A stretch of 64,000 nt of DNA from Sphingopyxis sp. H073 (GCF_001468395.1 NZ_LNSG01000003.1:310001-374000); one strand, 5' to 3'; positions 7,151 through 15,626 are shown, counted from the first letter of the stretch. Translations and numbers: made by a program. The notes: generated by a model from the letters alone, not told the origin.

Positions 7151-9357
7151 CAGCCGACGATTTTCGCTTCGCGGAAACCCGCGATCTCGGCGTCCGAATA
7201 GCCGATTTCGCGCAAAATTTCGTCGCTATGCTGGCCGACCGCGGGCGCGCAACGCTTGAAGACGATCGGCACATCGCCGAAATGCCAGAAGGCGCCCGGC
7301 TGTTCGACGATGCCGTAAAGGGGCTGCGGCAGGAGCGAAACGAGATTCAGGTCGCGGTTCTGCGGATCGTCGAAGAAGCGGTTCATTGCATCCTCGAAAT
7401 TGACGATGTCGCCGGGAACGCCGGCGGCTTCGAGCGCGGCGAGGAGGTCGGCGGCGGTTCGGCCTTTTGCGGCAGCCTCGAACTGCGCTTCATCGCCGAG
7501 CAGATTGCGCAAGGCGGCTTGTTGTTCAGGCTTGTGCGCGGCGACCGCGACCCACTGGCCGTCGGCGCATTCATAAATGCGGTGGTACGGCGAGAAGCCC
7601 GTCTGGTCGCTGGTCAGATGATAGGTTTCGGTAAGGTTCCCGTCGGGCCCGATCAGCCGCTCGCCTTGCGTGAACGCGGCGACGCCGAGGAGCGACGTGT
7701 GGGTCGTGTGCCCCCTGCCCCCCGCGCGCTTTGCGTAGAGTGACGCCATGATCTCGATGAGGCAGCTTTGCGCCGAGGTGACGTCCATCGTGCCGGGGCG
7801 GTTGAAGACGGGCTTGTTCCCCTCGCCGGCATTCTCGAATTCCCAGCCGGCGATGGCGTTGAAGATCGAGTCATAGCCCGGCCAGTTGCCGCGCGAGCCA
7901 CGCTGGCCGTAGGCGCTGACATAGTTGAATGCGACGTCGGGGTTGTATTTGCGGATGCCCTCTTCGCTGAGGCCAAGTTTCGCAGCGCCCTTGAAGCGCA
8001 TATTGTGATGCACGACTTCGGCCCACCGGATCAGCCGTTCGAGGATCGGCTGCGCTTCGGGCTTCGTCAGGTCGAGCGCGAGGCTGCGTTTCGAGCGGGC
8101 CGCGGCCTGATAATAGCGGTGCATGAAACGGATACGGTCGCCGGTCAGCGCCTCCACCTTGATCACATTGGCACCCATGTCGCCCATCATCGACGGCCCC
8201 ATCGGGCCGGCGAGGAACATGCCGAGGTCGAGGACGCGGACGCCTTCGAGGATTTCGGCGGGCGCGGCGCCGTTGCCGGTCGCTGCGGGGGGCGGGGTCC
8301 AGTCCGCGTCGCCACCCTCGCCGAGACGCGGCGCGGGGCGACCCTGCGGCAGGTCGGCGTCGGTGTGGAAGGGGACGTTCGGCTGGCGCGTCTTGCCCAG
8401 ATCGGGGTCGTCGACTTCGATCACGAAGCCGTTCGCCTCTACCTCCGGATGGCGCAGGACTTCGCCCATGGGATAGGCGGGTTCGACCGCGATATCGGCG
8501 GCGCGCATGTCGGCGATCCAGCGATCTCGCGGGCGGCGGCGGAAGGCGTCCTCGACGCCTTCGGGGGTTTCGAGATCGACGTCGGTCTCGGCCATCACCT
8601 CCCACATCGTCGGCATTGTGGCATAATCAAACTGGCGCGTCGGGTCCATGATCTGGAGCCAGTCGCCGTCCTGGCATTGGAACAGCTGCTGCGCCATCGC
8701 GCGGGGCACGTCGGGGGCATAGGTCGGCGGATTGGGCATCGGCCCTTCGCTGTTGCGCGCCCAGACGAGCGGCAGCGTCGAGAGGAAACCCTGGAACAGC
8801 GAGGTATGCGCGGCGCCGCCCTGCCCCGATTGAAGCCGCATGACGAGCCGCGCGAGGATGCCCGATGCCGCAAGGTGCGCCGCCGCCCAGCTGCCCTGGC
8901 GATAGCGATAGACGATGGGGCCGCCGCGGTAGCCGTCGTTCTCGTAGAGCGCGCCGACGCGCGCGGCGACGAGCAGGTCGTCGGCGCCGCGCTCGACGTC
9001 GGGGTGGTCGTGCGGGCTGCCGGTGATGCCGCAGGTGACGAGGCGCGGGAAAGACGCTGCGAGTGACGCGTCGTCGAGACCCAACGCCTCTGCCTGTTTC
9101 GGCGTGAACTGGTGGAGGAGGACGTCTGCGCCGGCGAGGCGGTCGGTCAGGCCGGCAAGGCCTTCGGTGGTGTCGAGGTCGAGGACGAGGCTGCGCTTGC
9201 CGCGATTCCAGTTGGCGAAGGGCGCGGTGCCGCGGGCGGGATCGCCGCCGGGGCGCTCGACTTTCAGGACATCGGCGCCGAGCTCGGCGAGCATCAGCCC
9301 CGCGACCTGGACCGCCATCCCCTCGCCGATCTCGACGATGCGAAGGTCGCCAAGCAT
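7150..9357 (-). CDS. Tandem family III CoA-transferase (CaiB/BaiF type, two domains)
   Basis: At 735 aa this is about twice the normal family III length. The N-terminal half (about 1-370) and C-terminal half (about 385-735) each begin with the family signature (MLGDLRIVEIGEG and LEGVRVLDLGMFLAGP) and the LGADVLKVE / MGANVIKVE strand. Each half keeps an Asp at the place of the catalytic residue (RGADDLLVAA and WPGYDSIFNA). Family III enzymes normally work as interlocked dimers, so the fusion may supply both subunits in one chain. It would move CoA from a donor to a free acid, activating the substrate without ATP. It lies between the DUF35 gene and the kinase gene in one operon. Confidence 0.88.
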   Translation of the reverse strand: MLGDLRIVEIGEGMAVQVAGLMLAELGADVLKVERPGGDPARGTAPFANWNRGKRSLVLDLDTTEGLAGLTDRLAGADVLLHQFTPKQAEALGLDDASLAASFPRLVTCGITGSPHDHPDVERGADDLLVAARVGALYENDGYRGGPIVYRYRQGSWAAAHLAASGILARLVMRLQSGQGGAAHTSLFQGFLSTLPLVWARNSEGPMPNPPTYAPDVPRAMAQQLFQCQDGDWLQIMDPTRQFDYATMPTMWEVMAETDVDLETPEGVEDAFRRRPRDRWIADMRAADIAVEPAYPMGEVLRHPEVEANGFVIEVDDPDLGKTRQPNVPFHTDADLPQGRPAPRLGEGGDADWTPPPAATGNGAAPAEILEGVRVLDLGMFLAGPMGPSMMGDMGANVIKVEALTGDRIRFMHRYYQAAARSKRSLALDLTKPEAQPILERLIRWAEVVHHNMRFKGAAKLGLSEEGIRKYNPDVAFNYVSAYGQRGSRGNWPGYDSIFNAIAGWEFENAGEGNKPVFNRPGTMDVTSAQSCLIEIMASLYAKRAGGRGHTTHTSLLGVAAFTQGERLIGPDGNLTETYHLTSDQTGFSPYHRIYECADGQWVAVAAHKPEQQAALRNLLGDEAQFEAAAKGRTAADLLAALEAAGVPGDIVNFEDAMNRFFDDPQNRDLNLVSLLPQPLYGIVEQPGAFWHFGDVPIVFKRCAPAVGQHSDEILREIGYSDAEIAGFREAKIVG

Positions 9358-9360
9358 CGC

Positions 9361-9789
9361 TCAGGCCTTCTTGAAGTTGGGGAGCACCCAGTCGTCCTGG
9401 ATCGGGGTCCAGTCGACGGTTACCTTCATCCCGATATGGACATCCTCGGCATCGCAGCCAGAGACGTTGGCGTTGAGGCGGGTGCCCGGCGCGCCGTCGA
9501 GGTCGACGACGACGGGGACATAGACATAGTCCTCGCCATTCTTGGGGTTCTTGTTGCAGATCGCGTAGCTGAAGACGGTGCCGGTACCGGGGAGCGTGGG
9601 CCATTCCTTGGCGCGGCTGCCGCATTCGGGGCAGACCGCGGTCGGCGGCATGCGGAAATGGCCGCAGTCGCCGCATTTGCACGCAGTGAGCTTGCGCTCC
9701 TTCGCCGCCTGCCAGAAGGGTTCGGTATCGGGGTTGGTGGTGATGCGGATCTGGTCGCCGGGAAGCGCGCGGGCAGGGCCGTAGGTCAT
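9361..9789 (-). CDS. DUF35 OB-fold/zinc-ribbon protein (second copy)
   Basis: A 142-aa protein with the zinc ribbon C-x2-C-x10-C-x2-C (CGDC...CPEC, residues about 39-56) followed by an OB fold (PGTGTVFSYA, VVDLDGAPGTRL). It begins 5 bases after the stop of the aldolase gene it follows, so the two are almost certainly co-translated and form a complex. It is clearly homologous to the protein at 1417-1812 but has a different N-terminus (MTYGPARALPGDQI), which suggests that each DUF35 is specific for its own aldolase. Confidence 0.88.
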   Translation of the reverse strand: MTYGPARALPGDQIRITTNPDTEPFWQAAKERKLTACKCGDCGHFRMPPTAVCPECGSRAKEWPTLPGTGTVFSYAICNKNPKNGEDYVYVPVVVDLDGAPGTRLNANVSGCDAEDVHIGMKVTVDWTPIQDDWVLPNFKKA

Positions 9790-9794
9790 ATGGG

Positions 9795-11012
9795 TCAGTC
9801 CTTGCGCAGGATGAGGCTGGAGACGGGAAGCGACGCCGGGCCGCCCGAGACGAGCGCGAATTCGGCGTCCTTGACCTGGTTGATCGCGGTGCCGCGCACC
9901 TGTTCGACCCCCTCGACGATATGCGTCATGCCGATGATATAGGCCTCGTTGAGGTTGCCGCCGTGGGTGTTCACCGGGGTGCCGCCATTGACGCCCTTGC
10001 CGGTGGCCGGATCGTAGCGCAGCTTGCCGGAGAGGACATAGTCATTGCCCTCGCCCTTTTCGCAAAAGCCGTAATCCTCGAGCTGCATCAGCACCATCGG
10101 GCTGAAATGATCGTAGATCAGCGCGACGTCCATATCCTTGGCCGAAAGGCCCGATTGCGCCCAGACGCGATCGGCGGTGAATTTGTGGCCCGAGCTGGCA
10201 AAATGCGGGTCTGGCATTCCCATCCAGGCAAAGGCGCGGCCCCATTCGCGCTGGCCGCCATGCGCCGCGGCGTGGACGACCGCCGGCTTGTGGCGGCAGT
10301 CCTTCGCGCGGTCCATCGTCGTCGTAATCACCGCGACGGCGCCGTCGGTCTCAAGACAAAAGTCGAGCCGCCGGAGCGGATCGGCGAGCATCACCGAGGC
10401 GTCATATTGTTCCTTGGTCAGCGGCTCCTTGCGTACCGCCTTCGGCCGGTTGTGGGTGTTGGCGCGCGTCGCCATCACGACCTCGCCGAATGCATCCTGC
10501 GTCGTGCCATAGAGGTGCATGTGACGGCGTGCGAGCACAGACATCAGATGGCCGGGGCCGACAAGGCCCGAGGGCTGGAGGAAGCTGTTTTCGGGATTGG
10601 GCGCAGCCGAACCGAACACGACGCCGAGGCGGTGCTGCGGTAATTGCTGCAACGCCATCAGCGTCACCGTATAGGTGCAATCCTCGTTCATCAGCCCCGC
10701 GGTGGCGAGGCCGATCGCGCCGGGGCAGCCGCCGCCGCCGCTGGTCAGCGTCGCCGACCAGCTGATGTGCGGCATTCCGAGCGTTTCCATGAGGGAAGCG
10801 GTATCGAACTTGTCGAGATAGCCCGCGCCCGCGGTCGAATAATAGGAAAAGCCATCGATCTGCTTGTGGCTGATCCCCGCATCGGCGCACGCGTTCATGA
10901 TCGCCTCGGCCGCCATGTCGTTGATCGTGCGCGGCCAGCTTTTGCCGCGGACATAATAATCGGTCGCCCCGATTCCGACGATCGCGCACTTGTCCTGATT
11001 GGCCCAGGCCAT
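9795..11012 (-). CDS. Thiolase-fold retro-aldolase, Ltp2-like (second copy)
   Basis: A 405-aa SCP2-thiolase-type protein. The usual nucleophilic Cys position in the TSGGGGCPGAIG loop is occupied by Gly, and the C-terminal motif reads NTHGGNLNEAYIIGM instead of GHPxG, so thiolysis is not expected. Ltp2-type retro-aldol cleavage of a beta-hydroxyacyl-CoA is the best guess. It is the first gene of the operon 11012-4914. GGGAGAGA precedes ATG 11012, and the shared palindrome (11027-11046) lies only 14 bp upstream, where a repressor would block transcription. It is distinct from the copy at 251-1420, so the pathway probably has two separate cleavage steps. Confidence 0.82.
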   Translation of the reverse strand: MAWANQDKCAIVGIGATDYYVRGKSWPRTINDMAAEAIMNACADAGISHKQIDGFSYYSTAGAGYLDKFDTASLMETLGMPHISWSATLTSGGGGCPGAIGLATAGLMNEDCTYTVTLMALQQLPQHRLGVVFGSAAPNPENSFLQPSGLVGPGHLMSVLARRHMHLYGTTQDAFGEVVMATRANTHNRPKAVRKEPLTKEQYDASVMLADPLRRLDFCLETDGAVAVITTTMDRAKDCRHKPAVVHAAAHGGQREWGRAFAWMGMPDPHFASSGHKFTADRVWAQSGLSAKDMDVALIYDHFSPMVLMQLEDYGFCEKGEGNDYVLSGKLRYDPATGKGVNGGTPVNTHGGNLNEAYIIGMTHIVEGVEQVRGTAINQVKDAEFALVSGGPASLPVSSLILRKD

Positions 11013-11026
11013 GCTTCTCTCCCGAT

Positions 11027-11046
11027 TCCCAGTTATCTAACTAGGT
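11027..11046. promoter_or_regulatory. Regulon palindrome, site 1
   Basis: Matches 17 of 20 positions of the palindrome ACCTAGTTAT-ATAACTAGGT. It lies 14 bp before the start of the second aldolase gene, upstream of the 11012-4914 operon. The gene on the other side ends here, so this site serves only one direction. Confidence 0.75.
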
Positions 11047-11079
11047 TCAATATGATGCCGAGCACCGCTTGTCCAGCCG

Positions 11080-12306
11080 TCAAGCGAAATGGAGTTTCCG
11101 ATATTTTCCGCGGAAGTAGAGCAAGGGATCGCGGCGGGGTTCGAAAATCGCTTTGACGACACGGCCGACGAGCAGGAAATGGTCGCCGCCGTCGTGTACC
11201 GCGTCGCGCACGCACTCAAAGCTGCTCAGCGATCCGGTCAGCACCGGCGTGCCGAATTCCCCTACCTCCCACGGGGTCGCGGCGAAGCGATCCTCTCCCT
11301 TCCCCGCGAAGCGGTTCGATGTCGGCTGCTGGCCGATCTGGAGCACGTTCACCGCGAAGCGTTCGGCCTCGCGCAGAAATGGCGCGCTGCCCGCATTGTT
11401 GGCGATGCAGACGAGCAGCAGCGGCGGGTCGAGCGACACCGAAGTGAAGCTGTTCGCCGTCAGCCCGATCGGACGGCCGTCGGGGCAGAACGCGGTGACG
11501 ACGGTGACCCCGGTCGCAAAACAGCCGAGCGCGTCGCGGAAGGTCCGCGCGTCGGAGCCGGCGCGATATTCGGGCGAGCCGCGCGGCGCGCGGCGCTCGA
11601 GAAAATCGATCAGATGGCCGCCGAGCGCATCGACCCGGTCATCGGTCACGACGAGCGCCGCGTCCTCCACTTCGACGAGCTCGCCATCGGGAAGCCTGTC
11701 GACGAACGCTTCTGCGTCCCTACGCGACACGATCTCGCTCATTGCGCCGCGAACATAGAGCGTCGGGAGCGCGATATGCTCGGCGACGCCGGCGAGCCGC
11801 TCGGTCATCGCTGCGGCGTCAAAGGCACCCAGCATCCGGATGTCCCACTGGGCCTGGCCCGGCGCGAGCGCCGCGACGTCGCGGAGCCGCGCGCCGATCT
11901 TTTGCGATACGGCGGGATCGACGTTGAGCGGGAGGTCGACGAGCACCAATCCGGCCGCGAGCATCGCCGCATCGCGCTCCAGTGCCGCGGCTGCGATCCA
12001 TCCGCCAAGCGTCGAGGCGACGACCACCGGACGCGTGCCGAGCTGCGCGAGCACCGCGCGCAAATCTTCGACCATCGCCTCGAAATCATAGCGGCCGTCC
12101 TCGGGCCACTCGCTGCCGCCGTGGCCACGCAGATCGAGGCTGATGACGCGGCGCCCGGCCTGTTGCAGCGCGTTGGCTATGCTGTCCCAAACGCGGCGGG
12201 TTTGTCCTGCGCCGTGGATCAGCAGCACCGACGGATCTTCGTCTGCCCCGATCACCTCCGCCTCGAGCCGCACGCCGGCGAAACCGCGATATTCAACGAC
12301 GCTCAT
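11080..12306 (-). CDS. Fusion of a degenerate alpha/beta-hydrolase domain and a flavin reductase
   Basis: A 408-aa two-domain protein. Residues about 1-245 form an alpha/beta-hydrolase (LLIHGAG oxyanion region, DLRGHGGS). However, the nucleophile elbow reads VASTLGGW, with Thr where GxSxG has Ser, and the segment that should carry the catalytic His reads VEDAALVV. Residues about 255-408 form a FMN-binding flavin reductase (RDALGCFATGVTVVTA, TANSFTSVSLDPPLL, NRFAGKGEDRF). Such reductases supply reduced flavin to monooxygenases. The start ATG 12306 overlaps the GntR stop (ATGA). The partner monooxygenase is not obvious; the nitronate-monooxygenase-like proteins are self-sufficient. The hydrolase part may be a binding or scaffold domain. 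Confidence 0.8.
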   Translation of the reverse strand: MSVVEYRGFAGVRLEAEVIGADEDPSVLLIHGAGQTRRVWDSIANALQQAGRRVISLDLRGHGGSEWPEDGRYDFEAMVEDLRAVLAQLGTRPVVVASTLGGWIAAAALERDAAMLAAGLVLVDLPLNVDPAVSQKIGARLRDVAALAPGQAQWDIRMLGAFDAAAMTERLAGVAEHIALPTLYVRGAMSEIVSRRDAEAFVDRLPDGELVEVEDAALVVTDDRVDALGGHLIDFLERRAPRGSPEYRAGSDARTFRDALGCFATGVTVVTAFCPDGRPIGLTANSFTSVSLDPPLLLVCIANNAGSAPFLREAERFAVNVLQIGQQPTSNRFAGKGEDRFAATPWEVGEFGTPVLTGSLSSFECVRDAVHDGGDHFLLVGRVVKAIFEPRRDPLLYFRGKYRKLHFA

Positions 12307-13013
12307 GCCTTGGCCTCCTGCATGGCTTCGCCCAGGTTCAGCCAAATATCGAATTGCTCCGACCGACGCCGCATCATCAGGCGCGCGATATCGGCGTCGC
12401 CGTCGATGATCGCCTGACACAGGCTGCGTTGCATCGCGCGCGTGCGTTCGCGCCGATCGGCGTCGGCGTAGAGATCGCTGCCGCGCTCATCGAGGCCAAA
12501 GCTGTAGCCGATCTCCATCACCAGTTCGACGACGGGATTGCCGCTCATCCGCGCGATCATCCGCGCCAGCTCGACCTCGGCAACGATCAGTTCGCGCGCG
12601 GTGTCATGGCCGTCGATCCGGTCCAGGAAATCCTGCATCCGTTCGGCATCCTCGGGCGTCCGCAGGCGCGCGGCTGCGACCGCGGCCTCCTCCGACACCG
12701 GGCGCGTCACCTGGATGACATCGCCAAGGTTCGCGCCGCGCATGCGCAAAAAGCGCGCGAGCGACTGGATCGCGTCGCGGGCGTCGGGGCGCTCGGCGAA
12801 ATACCCCCCCTTGGTCCCGCGCCGGATGCTGATCAGCCGGTCGCGTTCGACCATCTTGGCCGCCTGGCGGAGGGTCGGCCGACTGACCCCGAAGCGTCCG
12901 AGCAGCTCGTCCTCGGCGCCAAGGTAATCGCCGGGATTGGCGGCAAGGCTCAAGCCTGCCAGCGCGCGCGCGGTGCGGCTTGCGAGCGTTTCGTTAGCGC
13001 CAGCGGTCTGCAT
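12303..13013 (-). CDS. GntR-family regulator (FadR/FCD type), likely master regulator
   Basis: A 236-aa protein with an N-terminal winged helix (GAEDELLGRFGVSRPTLRQAAKMVERDRLISIRR, split here by position about 35-75) and a C-terminal FCD-type helical ligand domain. FCD regulators bind acyl-CoAs or organic acids and recognise GT-Nx-AC palindromes. I chose ATG 13013 because AAGGGAG lies 6 bases before it. The regulon palindrome at 13078 lies 65 bp upstream, and a second AT-rich palindrome (13038) is closer, so autoregulation is likely. It is the best candidate to bind all nine shared sites. It is co-translated with the hydrolase-flavin reductase fusion. Confidence 0.88.
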   Translation of the reverse strand: MQTAGANETLASRTARALAGLSLAANPGDYLGAEDELLGRFGVSRPTLRQAAKMVERDRLISIRRGTKGGYFAERPDARDAIQSLARFLRMRGANLGDVIQVTRPVSEEAAVAAARLRTPEDAERMQDFLDRIDGHDTARELIVAEVELARMIARMSGNPVVELVMEIGYSFGLDERGSDLYADADRRERTRAMQRSLCQAIIDGDADIARLMMRRRSEQFDIWLNLGEAMQEAKA

Positions 13014-13037
13014 CAACATCTCCCTTAACAGGTATCT

Positions 13038-13052
13038 ATTTATGGGATAAAT
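13038..13052. promoter_or_regulatory. AT-rich palindrome ATTTAT-GGG-ATAAAT upstream of gntR
   Basis: A perfect 6+3+6 inverted repeat 25 bp before the GntR start. It may be a second operator or simply the AT-rich -10 region of the gntR promoter. It does not match the shared regulon palindrome. Confidence 0.35.
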
Positions 13053-13077
13053 CGGCCTATGTCCAGAATCTACTTGC

Positions 13078-13097
13078 TCCAACTTGTATAACTAGGT
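13078..13097. promoter_or_regulatory. Regulon palindrome, site 2 (gntR/amidohydrolase)
   Basis: Sixteen of 20 positions match ACCTAGTTAT-ATAACTAGGT, with the right half perfect. It sits between the divergent GntR (start 13013) and amidohydrolase (start 13135) genes, as expected for an autoregulated GntR. Confidence 0.72.
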
Positions 13098-13134
13098 AGT
13101 TATTAAGCGAGATCGGACCACCCGAGTCGAGAGG

Positions 13135-14259
13135 ATGACTGCCATGAAACCCTTTGTGTTCAGCGCCGACAGCCACATCATGGAACCGGCCGATATTTTC
13201 CTGGAAGGCCTGCCCGCGTCGCTGAAGGATCATGCGATCCACGCCCGCAAGGAAGGCGAATATCTGATCACCGGCACCAAGGATAAGATCATCTATCGCC
13301 TGCGCGTCGGCCAACACCGCGAAAAGGCGCTGGGGGACAACGAGCGCAGGGGCATTCGCGAGATTTCCGGCCGGCTCGAAGATATGGAGCTGGAAGGGAT
13401 CGACAGCGAAATCTGCTTCCCCTCGCTTGGTCTCTGGCTCTATTGCCTCGACAATGCCGATGCCGAAGCGGCATCGGCGCGCCTCTATAACGACTGGAAC
13501 GACAGCTTCCTCGGCGGCCATGCCAATCGTTTCGTGCGTTGCGGCATGTTGCCCGTGCTCGACTTTTCGAACACGCTCGCCGAACTCGACTATCTGGCGT
13601 CGAAGGGTTTCACCGCCGCGATGTTACCGGCGGTGTCACCGCCGAACCTGCCCAAATATAACAGCGAGGCGTGGGATCCGGTTTTTGCCAAGGCGGCAAA
13701 GCTGGGGATCGTGTTCGTCATGCACACCGGTACCGGGCTTGAAACCGTCGTGATCGAACGGGGTCCGGGCGCGGGCATCATCAACTATACCAACCAGATG
13801 ACCGACGCGCAGCAGACCGCGATGTATCTGGTGTCGGGCGGGGTGCTCGACCGCAATCCCGGGGCGCGGGTCGCCTTTATCGAAAGCGGCGCTAGCTGGC
13901 TCGTCGCGCTCGCGGAGCGCATGGACGAGGTGTCGGTCGCGCATGCCAATTTCGTCTTTCCGAAGCTGAGCCGCGCTCCGAGCCAGATCGTCGATGACCA
14001 GGTCTGGGCGAGTTTCCAGCACGACCGCGCCTGCATCACGTCCGCCGCCGCCGGCCTGCCCGGCGCGAAGAATATCATTTGGGGTTCGGACTATCCGCAC
14101 GCCGAGGGCACGTTCCCGATCAGCCGCCGCATCGTCGACGAACTGTTCGAAGGGCTGGACGTCAGCGAAGAGGTGCGCCGCAACATATTGGGATTGAACG
14201 CCGCGCGGCTGTTCGGGATCACGCCCGAGGTCGCCACGAGCGAGAAGATCGCGGCCTGA
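13135..14259 (+). CDS. Amidohydrolase family 2 protein (TIM-barrel metal-dependent hydrolase/decarboxylase)
   Basis: A 374-aa protein of the amidohydrolase_2 type. It has SADSHIMEPADIF near the N-terminus, MHTGTG in the middle (metal-binding His), and IWGSDYPHAEGTFP with the catalytic Asp near residue 320. Members hydrolyse C-N or C-C bonds or decarboxylate aromatic and keto acids; the metal site here resembles the decarboxylase/hydrolase group often found in sphingomonad catabolic islands. ATG 13144 (MKPFVFSAD) has better spacing from GAGAGG than ATG 13135 and may be the real start. It is the first gene on the right of the GntR promoter region, so it is probably induced with the regulon. Substrate unknown. 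Confidence 0.8.
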   Translation: MTAMKPFVFSADSHIMEPADIFLEGLPASLKDHAIHARKEGEYLITGTKDKIIYRLRVGQHREKALGDNERRGIREISGRLEDMELEGIDSEICFPSLGLWLYCLDNADAEAASARLYNDWNDSFLGGHANRFVRCGMLPVLDFSNTLAELDYLASKGFTAAMLPAVSPPNLPKYNSEAWDPVFAKAAKLGIVFVMHTGTGLETVVIERGPGAGIINYTNQMTDAQQTAMYLVSGGVLDRNPGARVAFIESGASWLVALAERMDEVSVAHANFVFPKLSRAPSQIVDDQVWASFQHDRACITSAAAGLPGAKNIIWGSDYPHAEGTFPISRRIVDELFEGLDVSEEVRRNILGLNAARLFGITPEVATSEKIAA

Positions 14260-14266
14260 GGCTTCT

Positions 14267-14286
14267 CCCTCCCGCCTGCGGGAGGG
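14267..14286. terminator. GC-rich hairpin between convergent genes
   Basis: CCCTCCCGC (14267-14275) pairs with GCGGGAGGG (14278-14286). It lies in the 35-bp gap between the convergent amidohydrolase and MFS stops. No T-run follows on either strand, so intrinsic termination is only possible, not certain. Confidence 0.5.
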
Positions 14287-14294
14287 GAATCCGC

Positions 14295-15545
14295 TCACCC
14301 TTCGATCGGCCTCGCCGTCCTGCCCGCCATGATCGCTGCAACTCCGCCGACCAGCAGGCACCCCGACAGGATCGCCAGCGCCGGCTGAAGCGACAGATCG
14401 CCATAAGCCGGCGTGAACGCCTTGCTGAGATAACCCGCCACCGTACCGCCGAGGCCGACCCCGGCAAGCCCGATGAACATGTTGATCGTCGCCGACATCA
14501 TCGCGCGCATCTGAACCGGCACCTGTGCAAAGCAGAGCGCGATGATCGGCCCGAGGTGCAGCGTCATCATGAACTTCACAACGACGAAGCAGGCGAGCGC
14601 CAGCCAGGCGTTGCTGGTCAACGCGAAACCGACGCCGAAGGGAAAAGAGATCAGCAAGCCGATGCCGGCGAACCAGCCGTTGAAGCGCGGGTTCGCCTGG
14701 CCATATTTGTCGCTGACCCAGCCCGCGACGAGATTGCCAATCACCAGTCCCGCGGCCATCGCGCCACCGAGCCAGAAGCCGGTCTCGGTCTTGTCCAGCC
14801 CGTGTACGCGCTGAAAGAAGGACGCGCCCCACAGGATGAAGGCGAAACCGGTGAGCGGGACCATGCAGAGCAAAAGCCCGACCCAGCGCAGCGAAGGGTT
14901 CGACGCCATCGTGCGCAGCACCTCGCCGAGGCTCGTCTGCGGCGGTAGCGCAGGCCCCACAATACCGCGGCGGCGCGGTTCGGCGGCGAGCAGATAGACC
15001 AGCAGGCCGACGCCGATGCCGGGCAGACCGACGATCAGGAAGACCGTGCGCCAATCATACCATTGCGAAAGCCAGCCCGCGAGCGCGAGCCCACCCGAGA
15101 GGCCGACGGCGTTGGCGGCAAGCATGACCGAGATGACCGTCGTGCGGCGATCCTTGGGGAAGATATCGGTAAGCAGCGACATGCCGGCGGGGCCAGCGCC
15201 CGCCTCCGCCGCGGCAAGGCCGATGCGCGCGAGGAGCATTTGCCAGAAACTATGGGCAAATCCGGACAACGCAGTCGCGAGGCTCCAGATCGACACGCAA
15301 ACCGCGATCACGAGCCGCCGGTCGCCGCGGTCGGCGTAGCGCGCGATCGGAAAGGCAGCGATCGCGTAGAAGGCGGCAAAGGCGATGCCGGTGAGCAATC
15401 CGAGCTGGCCGTCATCGAGGCCGAGCTCCAGCTTGATGTCGTCCTGGAAGAGCGTGAAGACCTGACGATCGACATAGCTAAGGATCGCAACGATCACGAG
15501 CAGCCCAAGCGTCAGACCACGGCGACTGGAGGCTTCCGACGTCAT
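14295..15545 (-). CDS. MFS transporter, spinster-like family
   Basis: A 416-aa carrier with 12 predicted membrane helices. The N-terminus YVDRQVFTLFQDDIKLELGL is typical of spinster-type MFS proteins common in sphingomonads, and ARYADRGDRR is the motif A loop between helices 2 and 3. Likely inner-membrane uptake of the substrate, complementing the TonB receptor encoded just upstream. ATG 15545 is preceded by AAAGGAA with 5-base spacing. The 82-bp gap to the receptor gene and the lack of another palindrome suggest read-through from the receptor promoter at 18136. Confidence 0.85.
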   Translation of the reverse strand: MTSEASSRRGLTLGLLVIVAILSYVDRQVFTLFQDDIKLELGLDDGQLGLLTGIAFAAFYAIAAFPIARYADRGDRRLVIAVCVSIWSLATALSGFAHSFWQMLLARIGLAAAEAGAGPAGMSLLTDIFPKDRRTTVISVMLAANAVGLSGGLALAGWLSQWYDWRTVFLIVGLPGIGVGLLVYLLAAEPRRRGIVGPALPPQTSLGEVLRTMASNPSLRWVGLLLCMVPLTGFAFILWGASFFQRVHGLDKTETGFWLGGAMAAGLVIGNLVAGWVSDKYGQANPRFNGWFAGIGLLISFPFGVGFALTSNAWLALACFVVVKFMMTLHLGPIIALCFAQVPVQMRAMMSATINMFIGLAGVGLGGTVAGYLSKAFTPAYGDLSLQPALAILSGCLLVGGVAAIMAGRTARPIEG

Positions 15546-15626
15546 ATTTTTCCTTTCCCGGAAAAAAAGAGGGAGGGTCCGGCCAGGCCGTCCCCTCCCC
15601 ATTGCTCCGAGGAGCGCCCTGTGGTC

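Noticed and set aside
13038..13052. ATTTAT-GGG-ATAAAT as another copy of the regulon palindrome
   Set aside because: It lacks AGTT/AACT and the CTAGG flank; listed only as a separate AT-rich palindrome.
15554..15626. Terminator between TonB receptor and MFS gene (GGCC-rich stretch with seven T on the - strand)
   Set aside because: The possible stem is too short (GGCC/GGCC with a one-base loop) to be convincing; left out of the features.
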